A stretch of DNA of 64,000 bases, from positions 18,194,088 through 18,258,087 of the forward strand of contig CM037593.1 in NCBI GenBank assembly GCA_021018995.1. The letters run 5' to 3'. Under the pieces are notes generated by a model. That model saw nothing but the letters and a program-made list of their open reading frames with translations, was not told the DNA's origin and searched no databases. The translations under genes and the position numbers were made by a program. Shown piece by piece: positions 34,820 through 46,546 of this stretch (within the stretch, counting starts at the first letter, position 1; each line of letters opens with the position of its first letter). Source of the stretch: Chloranthus sessilifolius (taxonomy: Eukaryota; Streptophyta; Magnoliopsida; Chloranthales; Chloranthaceae).

Positions 34820-36040
34820 AACATGTCTTTCTTAGAAAGTACAATGGAATCGAATTCGATCACAATTTTGAATCCATGTTTGTTAAGAATACAAGCCGAT
34901 ACAAAATTCTTTCAGATTTCAGGGACATGAAGTACATCATTAAAAGTAACAAATTTACCAGAAGTTTAGAACAACTTTTTCGTGTCCTACAATTTTGGCA
35001 GTAGTAAAATTTCTCATGAACAATTCATGTCCATCATGTGACTTCTCATAGGAAATAAAGTTATTTCCATCAGAGGTCACATGCCTAGTAGCCCTAGAAT
35101 GGAGCCACCATTTATTTCCATCATCTACCATAGTGACCTCGGAGATCACTGCAACGAGGTCTTCTTCACCCACAATGTTTGCCTGATTCTTATTATTCAA
35201 GAATTCACAATAATCACATTTGAAATGGCCAAGTTTCTTGTAATAAAAGCAAGTACCCTTCTTTGTTTTTTCATTGTCTTTTCCTCTCTTGAAATCCTTC
35301 TTATGCGGCTTAAGTTTGAAATTCTTTCCTTTATTTTTCTTCTTCGATGTAGATATATTTTCAACAATGTGAGCATTGGAGACGAGTTTAGTTTTCTCCT
35401 CCTCCTTGTCACGCAGACGAGCCTCTTCTTCTATACGAAGATGAGTCAAGAGTTCCTCTATAGTTCGATATTCTTTAGTGTATTTCAAACTCCTACGATA
35501 ATCTTTCCATCCCAATGGTAATTTTCTAATAATCGAAAAGACTTGAAAACCTTCGTTTATTGTGCCTCCTTCCATCACAAGATTGTTGCAGATAATCTGC
35601 ATATGGTGCACTTGCATCAAAATTGATTTAGAATCATACATCTTAAAATTAAATAACTTACTTACTAAGTATGTGCGCATGCGAACTTCTACTTTGTATT
35701 TCCGTTAAAAATCCTCTCATATCGCCTTCGCAGTCTTGTAAGTTTGATAGACATTAAAAAGAGAATCGGCAAGAGCATTGAGAATATATCCTTTGCATGT
35801 GTAATTGTTGTTTTTCCATTTCGTACGAATTCTACCTTCTTCAAGCGTTTCATCTTCATGCTCCGATGGTAGTGAATCCATAGTGAGAACGTATTCGACT
35901 TTCAAGATTGTGAGTAGGAAATGTACTTTTGATTGTCATCGTTTGAAATTTGTGTCATTGAAACACTCGAGTTTCGTGATCTTCGTTTTGGAGAGTTTCA
36001 TCATCTTTTGTGCTATGAAAACAGTCATATTCGGACAACT
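34820..36040 (-). pseudogene. copia gag and protease remains (fossil)
   Basis: On the minus strand a UBN2-type gag domain (SKLFNFKMYDSKSILMQVHH; ELLTHLRIEEEARL) is followed by a Lys-rich stretch, a knuckle remnant CFYYKKLGHFKCDYC and a protease-like zone near WWLHSRATRHV. Length and order fit a copia gag. The copy is broken. Confidence 0.8.
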
Positions 36041-36216
36041 TAGTTAATGACTGTTGAATACCAAAAGTTGTAATTGCTCGAGTATGATCGTTGGAACCTT
36101 GCAACTGTTAATCGGATCGAACAGGGCCCTCAATTACAAGCAATCACAGAGACAACTGCCCCTGAAAAAGTACTCCGAGAGTTATAAATAGAGGCTACAG
36201 GAGGGATTTTGATTAA

Positions 36217-38857
36217 TGTAATAGCCCGAAAAATCACGCTAAAACTATGACCTCGGGATCCGTGCCCGATCGGTCATAGGTTTGACCAAATGGAAGTCCA
36301 ATAGTTAGCATGAGGTGTGATGAACGGATGAGATGTGATAAACTTAATGTCGATGTGGTGTGTGTTGTAAATGTGAAGTCGCATATACCTACCGCGGTAT
36401 ATGTGCTCAACACACAAGTGAGAAAAGAGGATAAAAAGGGTTTAATAACCCTAGAGGTGTATTTTGGTTGTTGAAGGAGAGTAAAGAAGAGAGAGAGAAA
36501 GAGAAAAGTAAGAGAGGAGTTATTGCAATTGATTGGAAGAAGGATTCAAGTATTAAAGAGGCTGATTCAACGCAAGAGATCCGTTAGAACAAAAGCTGGA
36601 AACCCTAGCCTTCCAACTATCTGATTGAAATCAACTTTAGATCTATTCAAGGTAAGATTTTTGTAAATAAAATGCATAGATTATAGGGGTTAAGTTGTAG
36701 TTGAATGTGGGTCAAAATCATAGGATAATGGCTTAGAAAATAGGGGAAAAAGTATGGAAAAAGATTGGGAAGAACAACTCGAAAGGGGCTGAATCTGACA
36801 ATTTCGATTAATCGAAATTGGGTTTCGATTAATCGAAATTGGCCAGGAAGTTGAAAGGTCAGAGGACCCCGATTTCGATTAATCGAATTTGATTTCGATT
36901 AATCGACTTTGGATTTCGATTGATCGATTTGGGGATCGATTAATCGACTGAGAACCTCCAGTGGACCCCAGGGGTTGGAGGAAATGACTTGAGGAAAAAT
37001 CGACTAATCGAAATGGGATTTCGATTAATCGATTTTAGTTTTCGATTAATCGATTTGGGATCGATTAATCAACTTGTGAAACTCGACTGTTCGAACTGAG
37101 AGTCTACTTTGCGAAAAGAAGAATTTCGATTAATCGAAATTGGATTCGATTAATCGAATGAAAACTCGACTATTCGAACAGTGAAATTACTTTGCGAAAA
37201 GAGGAATTTCGATTAATCGAAATTGGATTCGATTAATCGAATGAAAACTCGACTGTTCGAATAGTAAAATTACTTTGCGAAAAGGAGAATTTCGATTAAT
37301 CGAAATTGCTTCGATTAATCGATATTGACCTTCGATTAATCGATTTTGGAAATCGATTAATCGAATCAGATTCGATTGATCGATTTTGGAGTTCGATTAA
37401 TCGACTGACATGAATTATGTTGACTTTTGGGTTTGACTTTAAGATTCTTGGAGGGTCTTATACCTTCTTTATTGAATCCTTTGTGATGTGTTTTACCTGT
37501 TATATGGTACCATAGGTGGTACGTGTGGACTAGTGCACAAGGAGCCACGTGGGACCTTGATGCAATGATCGAATAAAGACTTGAGGTAGGGAACACCTTG
37601 AGCATGTACCTTATTTTACAAGAGCATGTATGTAGTGATATAGAATTCAATTCAATTGTTATTTCTTAAGAATTTGTGGAAAGTGTGTGTGTGTGACATT
37701 CATAAGAGTAATCATAATGAGCCATCCCCAGGGGATGAAGAAGTAAAGAGATAAGAGCATCGGTGTGATGAGTAAATGGATACATCCAGGATGTATCCAA
37801 GGATTGAATCATGTTTGATAGGGCCTAAGCGATATAAGATAGCACAATTACGGTGAATAACTATATATAGCACCGATATTTTGTTATTTGAGGTTTGATA
37901 GGGTACCCACCGGCGTGGCGGGATATCCACGCGACACGGCGGGATATCCGTGGCCAAATCTGGGCGGCGAAACCGTAGGCCAGTGCGGAGGCTTATCCGT
38001 ACATAGTAAGCACACCCCAGGGGTGTTGATTGAGACAAGTGAAACCCCGCCACCAATCCCCAGGGGAAAGGGGCTTGGGTACTATTTGTATTCCCAGGGA
38101 ATACGGTTAAAACTGTCTATATAGATGACGATGATGGGTATCTCATCGGGGCTCGATGCTATATTGCTCGGGGATTACTTAAGTTGAAAGTTTAAGTTTT
38201 GCTTTAGGCCTTCTCAGCATCATTCATGAGTAAATGAAAATATAAGAAATCAACAGTAAAACGAAATGCTTTTTAACTGTTCATTAACAACTGCATAGAT
38301 ACATCATGCATGGCATATCATGGAATATATGTGAGTTATAATTTATATGTTCAACCGTGTTCGTTCCCTATTGAGCTAGGATGTAGCTCACCCTATAGAC
38401 TATACGTCGCAGGTCCACTACTAGCACGAGGCTTGAGACGCCGATCCCATGAGTCGGACCTTCTTGCGGTAGGTGAAGAGTTGGAGCCACCTCGGAGGAC
38501 TTCTTCTAGAGGACTCCGTTGTGCCACTTTGAGGATTTTGGAGAGAGTTTTTATGCGGCTTGGTATGTCAAGCCTTGATTTATTTAAACCATGTATATAT
38601 GTATATAGATGGGATTATTCTTTTAGGCGAACCATCGTGATGATTGCTATCATCGATGGTTGAATCGTTCTCCATTCATGTAGAGGCATGAGGGTAGAAA
38701 GTCTTTTGGAGTTAATTAATATAGATTCAAATTCCATAATTTCGTTTATTATTTATTACAATACTTGATACACCAATGTTATCCGTGCTTAGCTAAGGGG
38801 CACGGTCAAGATAAATCGTCTTGATGGCACGGGTTTCGGGTGCAATCCGGTCATCAC
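36217..38857 (+). repeat. 5' LTR of the gypsy element
   Basis: Begins TGTAATAGCCCG. Order of parts: a GATCCGTGCCCGATCGG box; a purine-rich leader with AAACCCTAGCC; a splice-donor-like CAAGGTAAG near 36650; the palindrome array at 36800-37405; a TATGGTACCATA block; a cluster of CCCCAGGGG-type palindromes at 37720-38100; and a CTATATAGATG box near 38115. Over most of its length it differs from the 3' LTR at only a few sites. Confidence 0.9.
36800..37405. repeat. Phased TCGATTAATCGA palindrome array (5' LTR)
   Basis: About sixteen exact copies of the 12-bp perfect palindrome TCGATTAATCGA plus one-base variants (TCGACTAATCGA, TCGATTGATCGA). Neighbours within a group are 19-21 bp apart, start to start. 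Groups are separated by longer spacers such as GAAAACTCGACTGTTCGA. Confidence 0.93.
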
Positions 38858-38860
38858 GAT

Positions 38861-38872
38861 TGGTATCAAAGC
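38861..38872 (+). promoter_or_regulatory. tRNA-Met-type primer-binding site
   Basis: TGGTATCAAAGC lies four bases after the 5' LTR end and matches the initiator-tRNA-Met complement TGGTATCAGAGC except for one base. Confidence 0.85.
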
Positions 38873-38949
38873 TATTTTCTTTTAGCAATTCTGACAAGGG
38901 TTCTTTCGTCAGAACATAGGGGCTTCTGCTAACGAAACTTTAGTTTCAA

Positions 38950-40229
38950 ATGCAGCCGCAAATGTCGTCTAGAGGAAGAGGCCGACCAAGGGGAGGCCAG
39001 CAGAGGAGTCTACGTAGTGGAGATGGTTACATCTCTCCTACTAATAGAGTGCCTTTAGGGGGTACTGAGGCCCCAGGGGGCAGTAGTAGTAGACAGCGTG
39101 ATGAAGAAGATCGAGATCATCAGGATCAAGATCTAAGAGAACAAGAAAGATTGAGAGAAAGACAAGAAGATGCGAGAAGAGGCGACAAAGGATGATGCAC
39201 ACTATGGAGACTATGGCTGCCATGGCACAACAAGCCGCATCCTTTGCTCATCATGCATCAAGAAATGACCACCTACACCACATGGGACTGCGTTTGCCTG
39301 TGCCCACATCATTTACAGAGTTTAGGAGGATGAGACCTCCTTCATTTTCTGGGCGGATACAATGGCCACGAGAACTGATGGAGATGGAGAAAGTCTTTAG
39401 CGTGCTAACTTGCACGGAAGATGAGAATGTAAGATGGGCAGCTTACATGTTGGATGGGGAGGCTGGGCCTTGGTGGAAGTCCGTGATACGGACTCGGGCT
39501 CAGGAGACCCCAGAGTTGCCTTGGACTTGGGAGGAGTTTGTTGAGGAGTTCAACAAACAATATTTTCCAGAAGTGGTGAGGAACCAATTAGAGATACAAT
39601 TTTTACAATTGGTGCAAGGGAGAATGACAGTGAGAGAATACGGGGTAGAGTTTCTACGACTTGCCCGTTTTGCTCCGGACTACGTCGCTACTGAGATGAT
39701 GAAGTCCAAGAGGTTTCAGCAAGGTTTGAAGCCTGAGGTTAGGGGAGGCGTAGCTCCATTTCAACTGAGGACCTATGAAGAGGTCATGAGTAAAGCACTG
39801 GTAGTTGAAGAGGAGAACACAAATAGATATCGACAGAGGGAACAACAGAGAGGAGGAAATGAACAAGGAAGGTCGGGGCACTATGAACCGGTGAACAAAA
39901 AGCCGAGGTTCATGGGCCAGAATCAGAGACCACAGTTCCAAGGGGGTTTCGGAAGACCGGCGCAACAACAACAACAACAACACCAACAGAGGTTTCCATT
40001 GCTTGCGTCGGGGAGACCTATTCGCTATGAGAGCCCTGCCATGCCTACTGGCGCCACTATCACACAGGGTTCTCGTCGTTTCTTCACCTCGGGAGACTTT
40101 GAAAGTGTGGCAAGCCTCATAGGACGGTGGGTAGTAGATCGGGAACTAGGGGCTGTTTCCGATGTGGCAAAGGTGGGCCACTTGATCAAGGATTGCCAGA
40201 CGGATAAGAGAAAGAGCGGTTTCGATTGA
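38950..40229 (+). pseudogene. gypsy gag region (fossil)
   Basis: An Arg/Gly-rich start (SSRGRGRPRGGQQ) is followed by a retrotransposon gag domain with RPPSFSGRI, MLDGEAGPWWKSV and FNKQYFPEVV, a Gln-rich linker and a worn zinc-knuckle region near 40.16 kb. It encodes the capsid/nucleocapsid part. The region is not a single open frame. Confidence 0.85.
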
Positions 40230-40489
40230 CACCATGACCAATTCAAGTAAGGAAACCGATCGTCGGGGAGAGCCTGTATGCGATCCTTTGCCGTCATCAA
40301 GGTGAGATTTTTATTTTAATTAAAGAAAATTTTCATTTCATTAAGATTTTAGATAGAGAAGAGCATGCGTTAGAAATTATATAGATTTTTTTTCTCAATA
40401 CAAAAAGCTGTATATGAATTCAGAGTGTAAATTGATGTGTAAATTATCGTATGTATGTATGTATACTATAGGTACTCTAAATATATATG

Positions 40490-43400
40490 AAAAAGGATGT
40501 TTCGGTGGATATGACGCTCGAGTGTTGATAGACCCCGGGTCTACCCACTCATTCGTTACTCCACGTTTCGCTAAGAAGATGAAGATTGTTCCAGAGACGT
40601 TGGATTTCGTCCTATCTGTGTCTATTCCGACTGGAGAGTTAGTAGACACGGAGTTAGCTTGCAAATCCATCCTAGTAGTAGTTCGAGACTTAGAGGTGCA
40701 TGAACTAGAAGCAAAGTTGATACTGTTAGACATGTAAGGGTTTGATGTGATCCTTGGCATGGACTGGTTGGCGCAGCATTGTGCAACCGTCGATTGCAAG
40801 AACAAGGTAGTTATTTTCAGACCCAACACAAGAAGATCATTTCGGTTTCAAGGAGTGAGGTCATCATCATGTACCTTGATCTCGGTGATGAGGGCGAAAA
40901 TGATGGAAATGGTTGCGATGGATACTTAGCTTTCTTAAAGGAGGACAAGGAAGAAAAGAAACGTCATTTACGAGATAACGGTTATGCGAGACTTACGATG
41001 TGTTTCGGAGGAATTACAGGTTACCTCCAGAAAGAGAAGTAGAATTCGCCATTGACTTAGCACTAGGAACGGAGCCTATTTCAAAAGCACCTTATAGAAT
41101 GGCTCTCGCTGAGTTAAAGGAGTTGAAGGAACAACTACAAGAGCTTATGTACAAGGGGTTTGTTAGACCGAGCGTGTCTCCATGGGGAGCACCGGTCTTG
41201 TTTGTCAAGAAGAAGGATGGGTCAATGCGGTTATGCATTGACTATCGACAATTGAACAAACTCACTGTGAAGAACCGCTACCCTTTTCCTAGAATAGACG
41301 ATCTATTCGACCAACTGCAAGGAGCAAGGTATTTTTCCAAGATCGACCTGAGATCTGGGTATCATCAGTTGCGAGTCAAAGCTAAGGACATTCAGAAGAC
41401 AGCTTTCCGGACGCGGTATGGACACTATGAATTCCTTGTGATGCCGTTTGGATTAACGAATGCTCCGGCATCGTTTATGGATCTGATGAACCGAGTGTTT
41501 AAACCACACTTGGACTCCTGCGTAGTAGTGTTTGTTGATGATATACTGATATACTCCAAATCCAAGACGGAACACGAAGAACATTTGAGGATTGCTCTAC
41601 AGACGCTACGTGAACACCAATTGTACGCCAAACTCAGCAAGTGTGAGTTTCGGTTGGAAGAAGTTAGCTTTTTGGGACACGTTGTCTCAAAGCATGGTGT
41701 CACTGTAGATCCAGCAAAGATAGAAGCAGTAGTTAAATGGGAGCAGCTAAAGACAGTGACCGATGTCCGAAGTTTTCTGGGCTTAGCAGGCTATTATCGA
41801 CGTTTCGTCGAGGGGTTTTCAAAGATATCGGGACCTCTCACAAAGCTGACACGAAAAGATTCAAGGTTTGAGTGGAGTGAGGCATGCGAGAAGAGTTTTC
41901 AAGAACTCAAAACGAGACTCACTTCGGCTCCAGTATTAGCGATTCCTTCAGTGGAGGATCGCCGTGTCTTGACCGTCATACAATGGCCTTGGTTGTGTGC
42001 TCAACCAACACAAGAAGGTGATAGCTTACGGATCAAGACAGCTGAAGGAACACGAGAAAAATTACCCGACTCATGACTTGGAACTAGCAGCAGTCATTTT
42101 TGCGCTGAAGATTTGGAGACATTACTTGTATGGTGAGACGTTTGAAATTTTCACCGATCATAAGAGCCTCCGATACTTGTTTACACAGAAAGAGCTCAAC
42201 ATGAGACAGCGCAGATGGATGGAATTCCTCAAGGATTATGATTGCTCCATACAATACCATCCTGGCAAGGCGAATGTAGTAGCCGATGCATTGAGTCGGA
42301 AAGGTTCAGCTCAGTTAGCTTCTTTGATTTTGGGTATGCACCGATGGAAATTATTGGAAGACCTGGCACTCTATGATGCGAACATTGAGTCAAAGGACCT
42401 TTGGATCCTTTTGGCTAACATATCAGTAAAGCCAGTGATATTCGAGCATATCCACGATCTACAGATGAAAGATCCGACATTAACAAAGATTCATCAAGAC
42501 GTGAGTGAAGGCATCGGGTCGGACTTCTCAGTAAAAGAAGATGGTTCCTTGTTGTTTAAAGGCCGTCTATGCATTCCGGACAACGCCGATCTAAGACGAA
42601 CGATTCTTGATGAGGCCCATAAGTCAAATTATGCTATCCACCCTGGTAGCACCAAAATGTACCAAGATTTGAAAAAGAACTCTTTGGTGGAAGGTGAAAC
42701 AAGGCGTGGCGAGTATGTGTCACGATGTTTGACTTGTCGACAAGTGAAGGTTGATCATAGGCATCTGTTTGGACTATTGCAACCTTTACCAATCCCGAAT
42801 GGAAGTGGGAATCGATCTCAATGGATTTCATTGTTGGATTACCCCGTCTTTGCCAAGAGACACAATGCCATTTGGGTCGTTGAACGATTGACCAAATCGG
42901 CGCACTTTTTGGTACAATACTCATTATCTGCGGGAAGGTAGCGGACTTATACATGAAGGAGATGTAAGATTACATGGTATTCCAAGACATAGTTCGGTCG
43001 TGATCCACTATATACGTCCAAGTTTTGGAAGAAATTTCAAGAAGGAATGGGAACACGACTAGACTTTAGTTCAGCTTTCCATCCTCAAACTGATGGGCAG
43101 ACAGAGCGAGTGAACCAAGTAATAGAAGACATGCTCAGGGCATGCATGCTTGACATGCAAGGATACTGGGATGAGTATCTACCGATGCTCAAGTTCGCAT
43201 ACAACAACAGTTTCCAAACGAGCATTGGCATGGCACCGTACGAAGCTCTGTATGGACGACGATGCAAATCACCCCTCAATTGGGAGGAAACGGGTGAGAA
43301 ATTTGTGTTAGGACCAAAACTACTTGAAGATAACGCTACCGTCGTTCGAATTATCAGAGAAAGGTTGAAGACAACACGAGGTAAAGCAGAAAAATTGACT

Positions 43401-43790
43401 AGTGTTGACTATAAAGTGGGCGAGCATGTGTTTGTGAAGGTGTCACCTATGAAAGGTGTAATGAGATTTGGCAAGAGAGGGAAGTTAAGTCCACGTTATG
43501 TTGGACCATTCGAAATTTTGGGACGCGTAGGTGAAGTTGCATATCGCATTGGTTTACCACCACTATTTGATCGAGTGCATAATGTTTTCCACATATCGAT
43601 GCTCAGAAAGTACGTGAATGATCCGTCTCATGTGTTAGGAAAGCAACCTATAGAGATGTGTGAGGACATGAGCATGATAGAGGAACTAGTGGAAATCTTG
43701 GATCGAAAGGAACAAGTACTGCGCACTAAAGTGATTTCCTTAGTGCTAGTTCGGTGGAACAATTATCCTAAAGAAGAGGCTACTTGAGAA
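40490..43790 (+). pseudogene. gypsy pol region: protease, RT, RNase H, integrase, chromodomain-like tail (fossil)
   Basis: Domain zones: protease with LIDPGSTHSFVTPRF near 40.53 kb and ILGMDWL near 40.75 kb; reverse transcriptase 41.05-41.70 kb with [10 protein letters not shown] and [11 protein letters not shown]; RNase H 42.0-42.3 kb with [11 protein letters not shown] and VVADALSRK; integrase from about 42.6 kb with an H2C2 zinc finger, then HPQTDGQTERVNQ near 43.09 kb; and a C-terminal zone ending in a chromodomain-like stretch near 43.7 kb (ILDRKEQVLRTK). The chromodomain and pol type indicate a chromovirus. Broken at several points. Confidence 0.88.
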
Positions 43791-43984
43791 CGAGAGGCCG
43801 ATGTGAAAGAACAATATCCAGCCTTGTTTCCAACGACGTGAGAATTCAATGTAAATCACAAACATGTTTGTGAAATCTCCACTATGCTTATAATTCAATA
43901 GAAATCTTGATCCAATCTGTCATAAATTGTCAAAAATAGTAAAAGAAATAAAGAGATTAAAATTTTGTAGAAATTGGGCAAAAC

Positions 43985-44560
43985 CGATTAATCGAATTTC
44001 AAATCGATTAATCGATTTGGAATTTCGATTAATCGATTTTGTTCGATTAGTCGACTGGCATGTGCCAGTGACTAGAAATTGAAAGGAGAGTTAGAATATA
44101 CATGAAGACACATTTCGATTGATCGAATTGGAATCTCGACTAATCGATTTTGAAAATTCGATTAATCGAATTATAATTCGACTAATCGATTTACTTTAGG
44201 GACTTAGAAGAAATTGGAATTTCGATTAATCGAAATGGATTTCGATTAATCGAATAATTTAAGAAATTCTGGAAAAATTAGAAGTTATAGCCCGATTTCG
44301 ATTAATCGAAACTAAATTCGATTAATCGATTTTGGAATTTCGATTAATCGAAATGGATTTTGATTAATCGACTGGCTCGCGCCAGTGAGCTCAAAATTTT
44401 AAAATTTTAAACAGACACGATTTCGATTAATCGAAATGGTTTCGACTAATCGAATTTGACTTTCGATTAATCGATTTGGGAAATCGATTAATCGATTTTA
44501 CGCGGCTTAACTTAGTTTGAAATCTCGATTAATCGATTCTGGATTTCGATTAATCGAGCC
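43985..44560. repeat. Second TCGATTAATCGA array, internal to the gypsy element
   Basis: Over a dozen copies of the same palindrome and close variants, again 18-21 bp apart in groups. They lie between the end of pol and the extra coding region. The spacers differ from those in the LTR array, so it is not a plain recent LTR duplication. Confidence 0.92.
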
Positions 44561-44792
44561 GAGGCCTATATATTAGAAATTAGGGATTTTCTTCCCCATT
44601 CGAATCATTTGCGCTTTGAGTTTTCGAGCGCCTTTTTCTCCTTCTTCTCCGGCCATCCATCCGTGCTAGGGTTTTGGGGTTCTTCGACGATTTCAGACCA
44701 AGATCGCCTATTTTGGATCGAAACTCCACGGTAAACCCTAGATTTATACTTTCCTTTTTCGTTTGAAATAGATAAACCCTAGTTTTCTCAAA
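44561..44792 (+). promoter_or_regulatory. Leader-like region ahead of the extra gypsy ORF
   Basis: CCTATATATTAG near 44569 resembles a TATA box. It is followed by a pyrimidine-rich stretch with two AAACCCTAG words, a donor-like CACGGTAAACC near 44730, and the context CTCAAAATGCCGCC at the first ATG. Taken together this looks like a plant promoter and leader lying directly after the palindrome array. Inferred from sequence only. Confidence 0.4.
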
Positions 44793-46040
44793 ATGCCGCC
44801 TAAAACTCCTCTATCTTCAAGGAAGGCGACTTCCAAGCTACCGGTTAGGCGTAAGAACGCCGCACCACCACCACCTACCCCATCGCCGGTGAGGACTCCT
44901 TCACCGTCGGAATCGGAGACCACCTCCGGTTCGGCCGGCGATCTCTGTGTGAGTCTTCCAAATCCACCCCCATGCCACCACCACCCACCAATGTCGAACA
45001 ACCAAATGAATGGTAGGCGGCAAAGACCTTTGAGGTCGAATACAACATCGACCCTACCCTTTTCACCAATCCCGATTTACCGGGCGAGACCCAATGGGCT
45101 CGAAATTACCTCACCAACGCCGGACTCGGCAACCTTCTAAAACCAATCCGGGGTTCTTACTACCCTAGATTGGTTAGGCTCTTTTACCAAGGGCTAACCG
45201 ATGGCCCTACCGATGATTGCATAATCACCAAGATTGAGGGTCGTCTCTATACGATCACTCGTCGCCACATCCACGAGGTACTCGAGTGTTACCTCGATTT
45301 CACCCCGGAGACCACTCTTTTCCCACCTTTTGAGGAGGAACCCCGTTTTGAGGAGGTCATGACCCGTATGACCAACGGGAAAAAGGGGTCGGGATCCTCC
45401 ATCAAGAGGGTTGACCTTCCACCTTACATGTGGATGCTTGATTCTATAATCAAGTGTAACCTCTACCGTCGCCCGACCGAGCGTGGACAAAGTGCAACAT
45501 GCACTTCTGTGACCTTCTGTGGCGGTGGTTGACATACGATGGTCATCCTAGAGGGGATGAAATACATCAAGGGGAAGTTGATGAAGGGCAACATGAGGCC
45601 CAAGGAAAAGATGCCCTATGGTCGTCTCATATCGAGCATGTTGGAGTGCTACTCCGCCGAGCCATCCTACACCATCTCACCTCACGAGGTGAGGGCTACG
45701 GATCGCGTGAAGACATTTACAAAGTCTTCATGGACCCGTAGCTACAACCTTTTAAAGCGGACCCTACCAGCTCCGGGTCCCGCTCCGCCCAGCAGTGCGT
45801 GGCAGATGCCGCCACCACCCCACCACCTCGGCCAGACCCACGTGGGTGGGGCACACCCTATTCCCATCAGAGCCATCCGTGGAGAGGTTCCCTCCACACC
45901 AGCCTCACCAGGCACCACACTGCACACTCCGCGCCCGACACCCACCTCATCCCTCTGCCGGCAGCCTCCACCCGGTCCTACCATCGAGGGGCGTGTTGGC
46001 TCGCATGGAGGCCAACAATGAGAGGATGAAGCCAGGATAG
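44793..46040 (+). pseudogene. Extra sense coding region between pol and 3' LTR; plant transposon-protein-like domain (fossil)
   Basis: Begins MPPKTPLSSRKATSKLPVRR, followed by a Pro/Ser-rich segment. A globular part with YYPRLVRLFYQGLTDGPTDD, RRHIHEVLECYLDFTPETT and MPYGRLISSMLECYS resembles the putative plant transposon protein domain (Transposase_32, PF20167), recalled by motif and not by search. A Pro/His-rich tail follows. It lies in sense, ahead of the purine tract, so it belongs to the element. Codon use is GC-rich compared with pol. It is broken. Its function is not known; captured or accessory ORFs at this site occur in some plant LTR elements. Confidence 0.65.
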
Positions 46041-46529
46041 ACTTCCTCCTATTCCACACACTCACATCTACCACCGACTACCGCCGCTACCTCGCCCAGG
46101 AGGAGGAGTGGACGGCCGACGCACCGCCTTCCATCGAGGACCCGTCTTCCATCCCACCACAGACGCGACTCCTTCCACATCCACATCTGCTCACGCTGAT
46201 CGCTTCCTGACAGAGCAGCTCAAGCAGACACACCACCACGGTCGCACCGTCCGGCTGGCGAGGGGACTGTTTGAGTCTTGTATTTATTTTTGAGTTCTGA
46301 TTGTATACCTGTAAATTGTATTATACGCCAATTTATCTGGCATTGTAAATTTCCAAAGTTTAAATATAAATCAAACTTTTTGGTCGAATTGTTTCCTTTA
46401 TTAATGTACTTCCATACTTGTATTGTAACTGTCGAATGCGTCTAAGTAATATTGACCACCTCACCTGAGAGTGAGGGGGGGGGAGTGCCCCAGACAGACA
46501 AACCTTGGGTTATTTTCGAGGATGAAAAT

Positions 46530-46546
46530 TCCCAAGGTGGGGAGGA
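46530..46546 (+). promoter_or_regulatory. Polypurine tract
   Basis: AAGGTGGGGAGGA immediately before the 3' LTR, the usual plus-strand primer site of LTR elements. Confidence 0.85.

Noticed and set aside
39654-39986. Leu/Ser-rich minus-strand frame
   Set aside because: Shadow of the Gln-rich gag linker on the plus strand.
45742-46074. Gly/Val-rich minus-strand frame
   Set aside because: Complement of the Pro/His-rich tail of the extra gypsy ORF.
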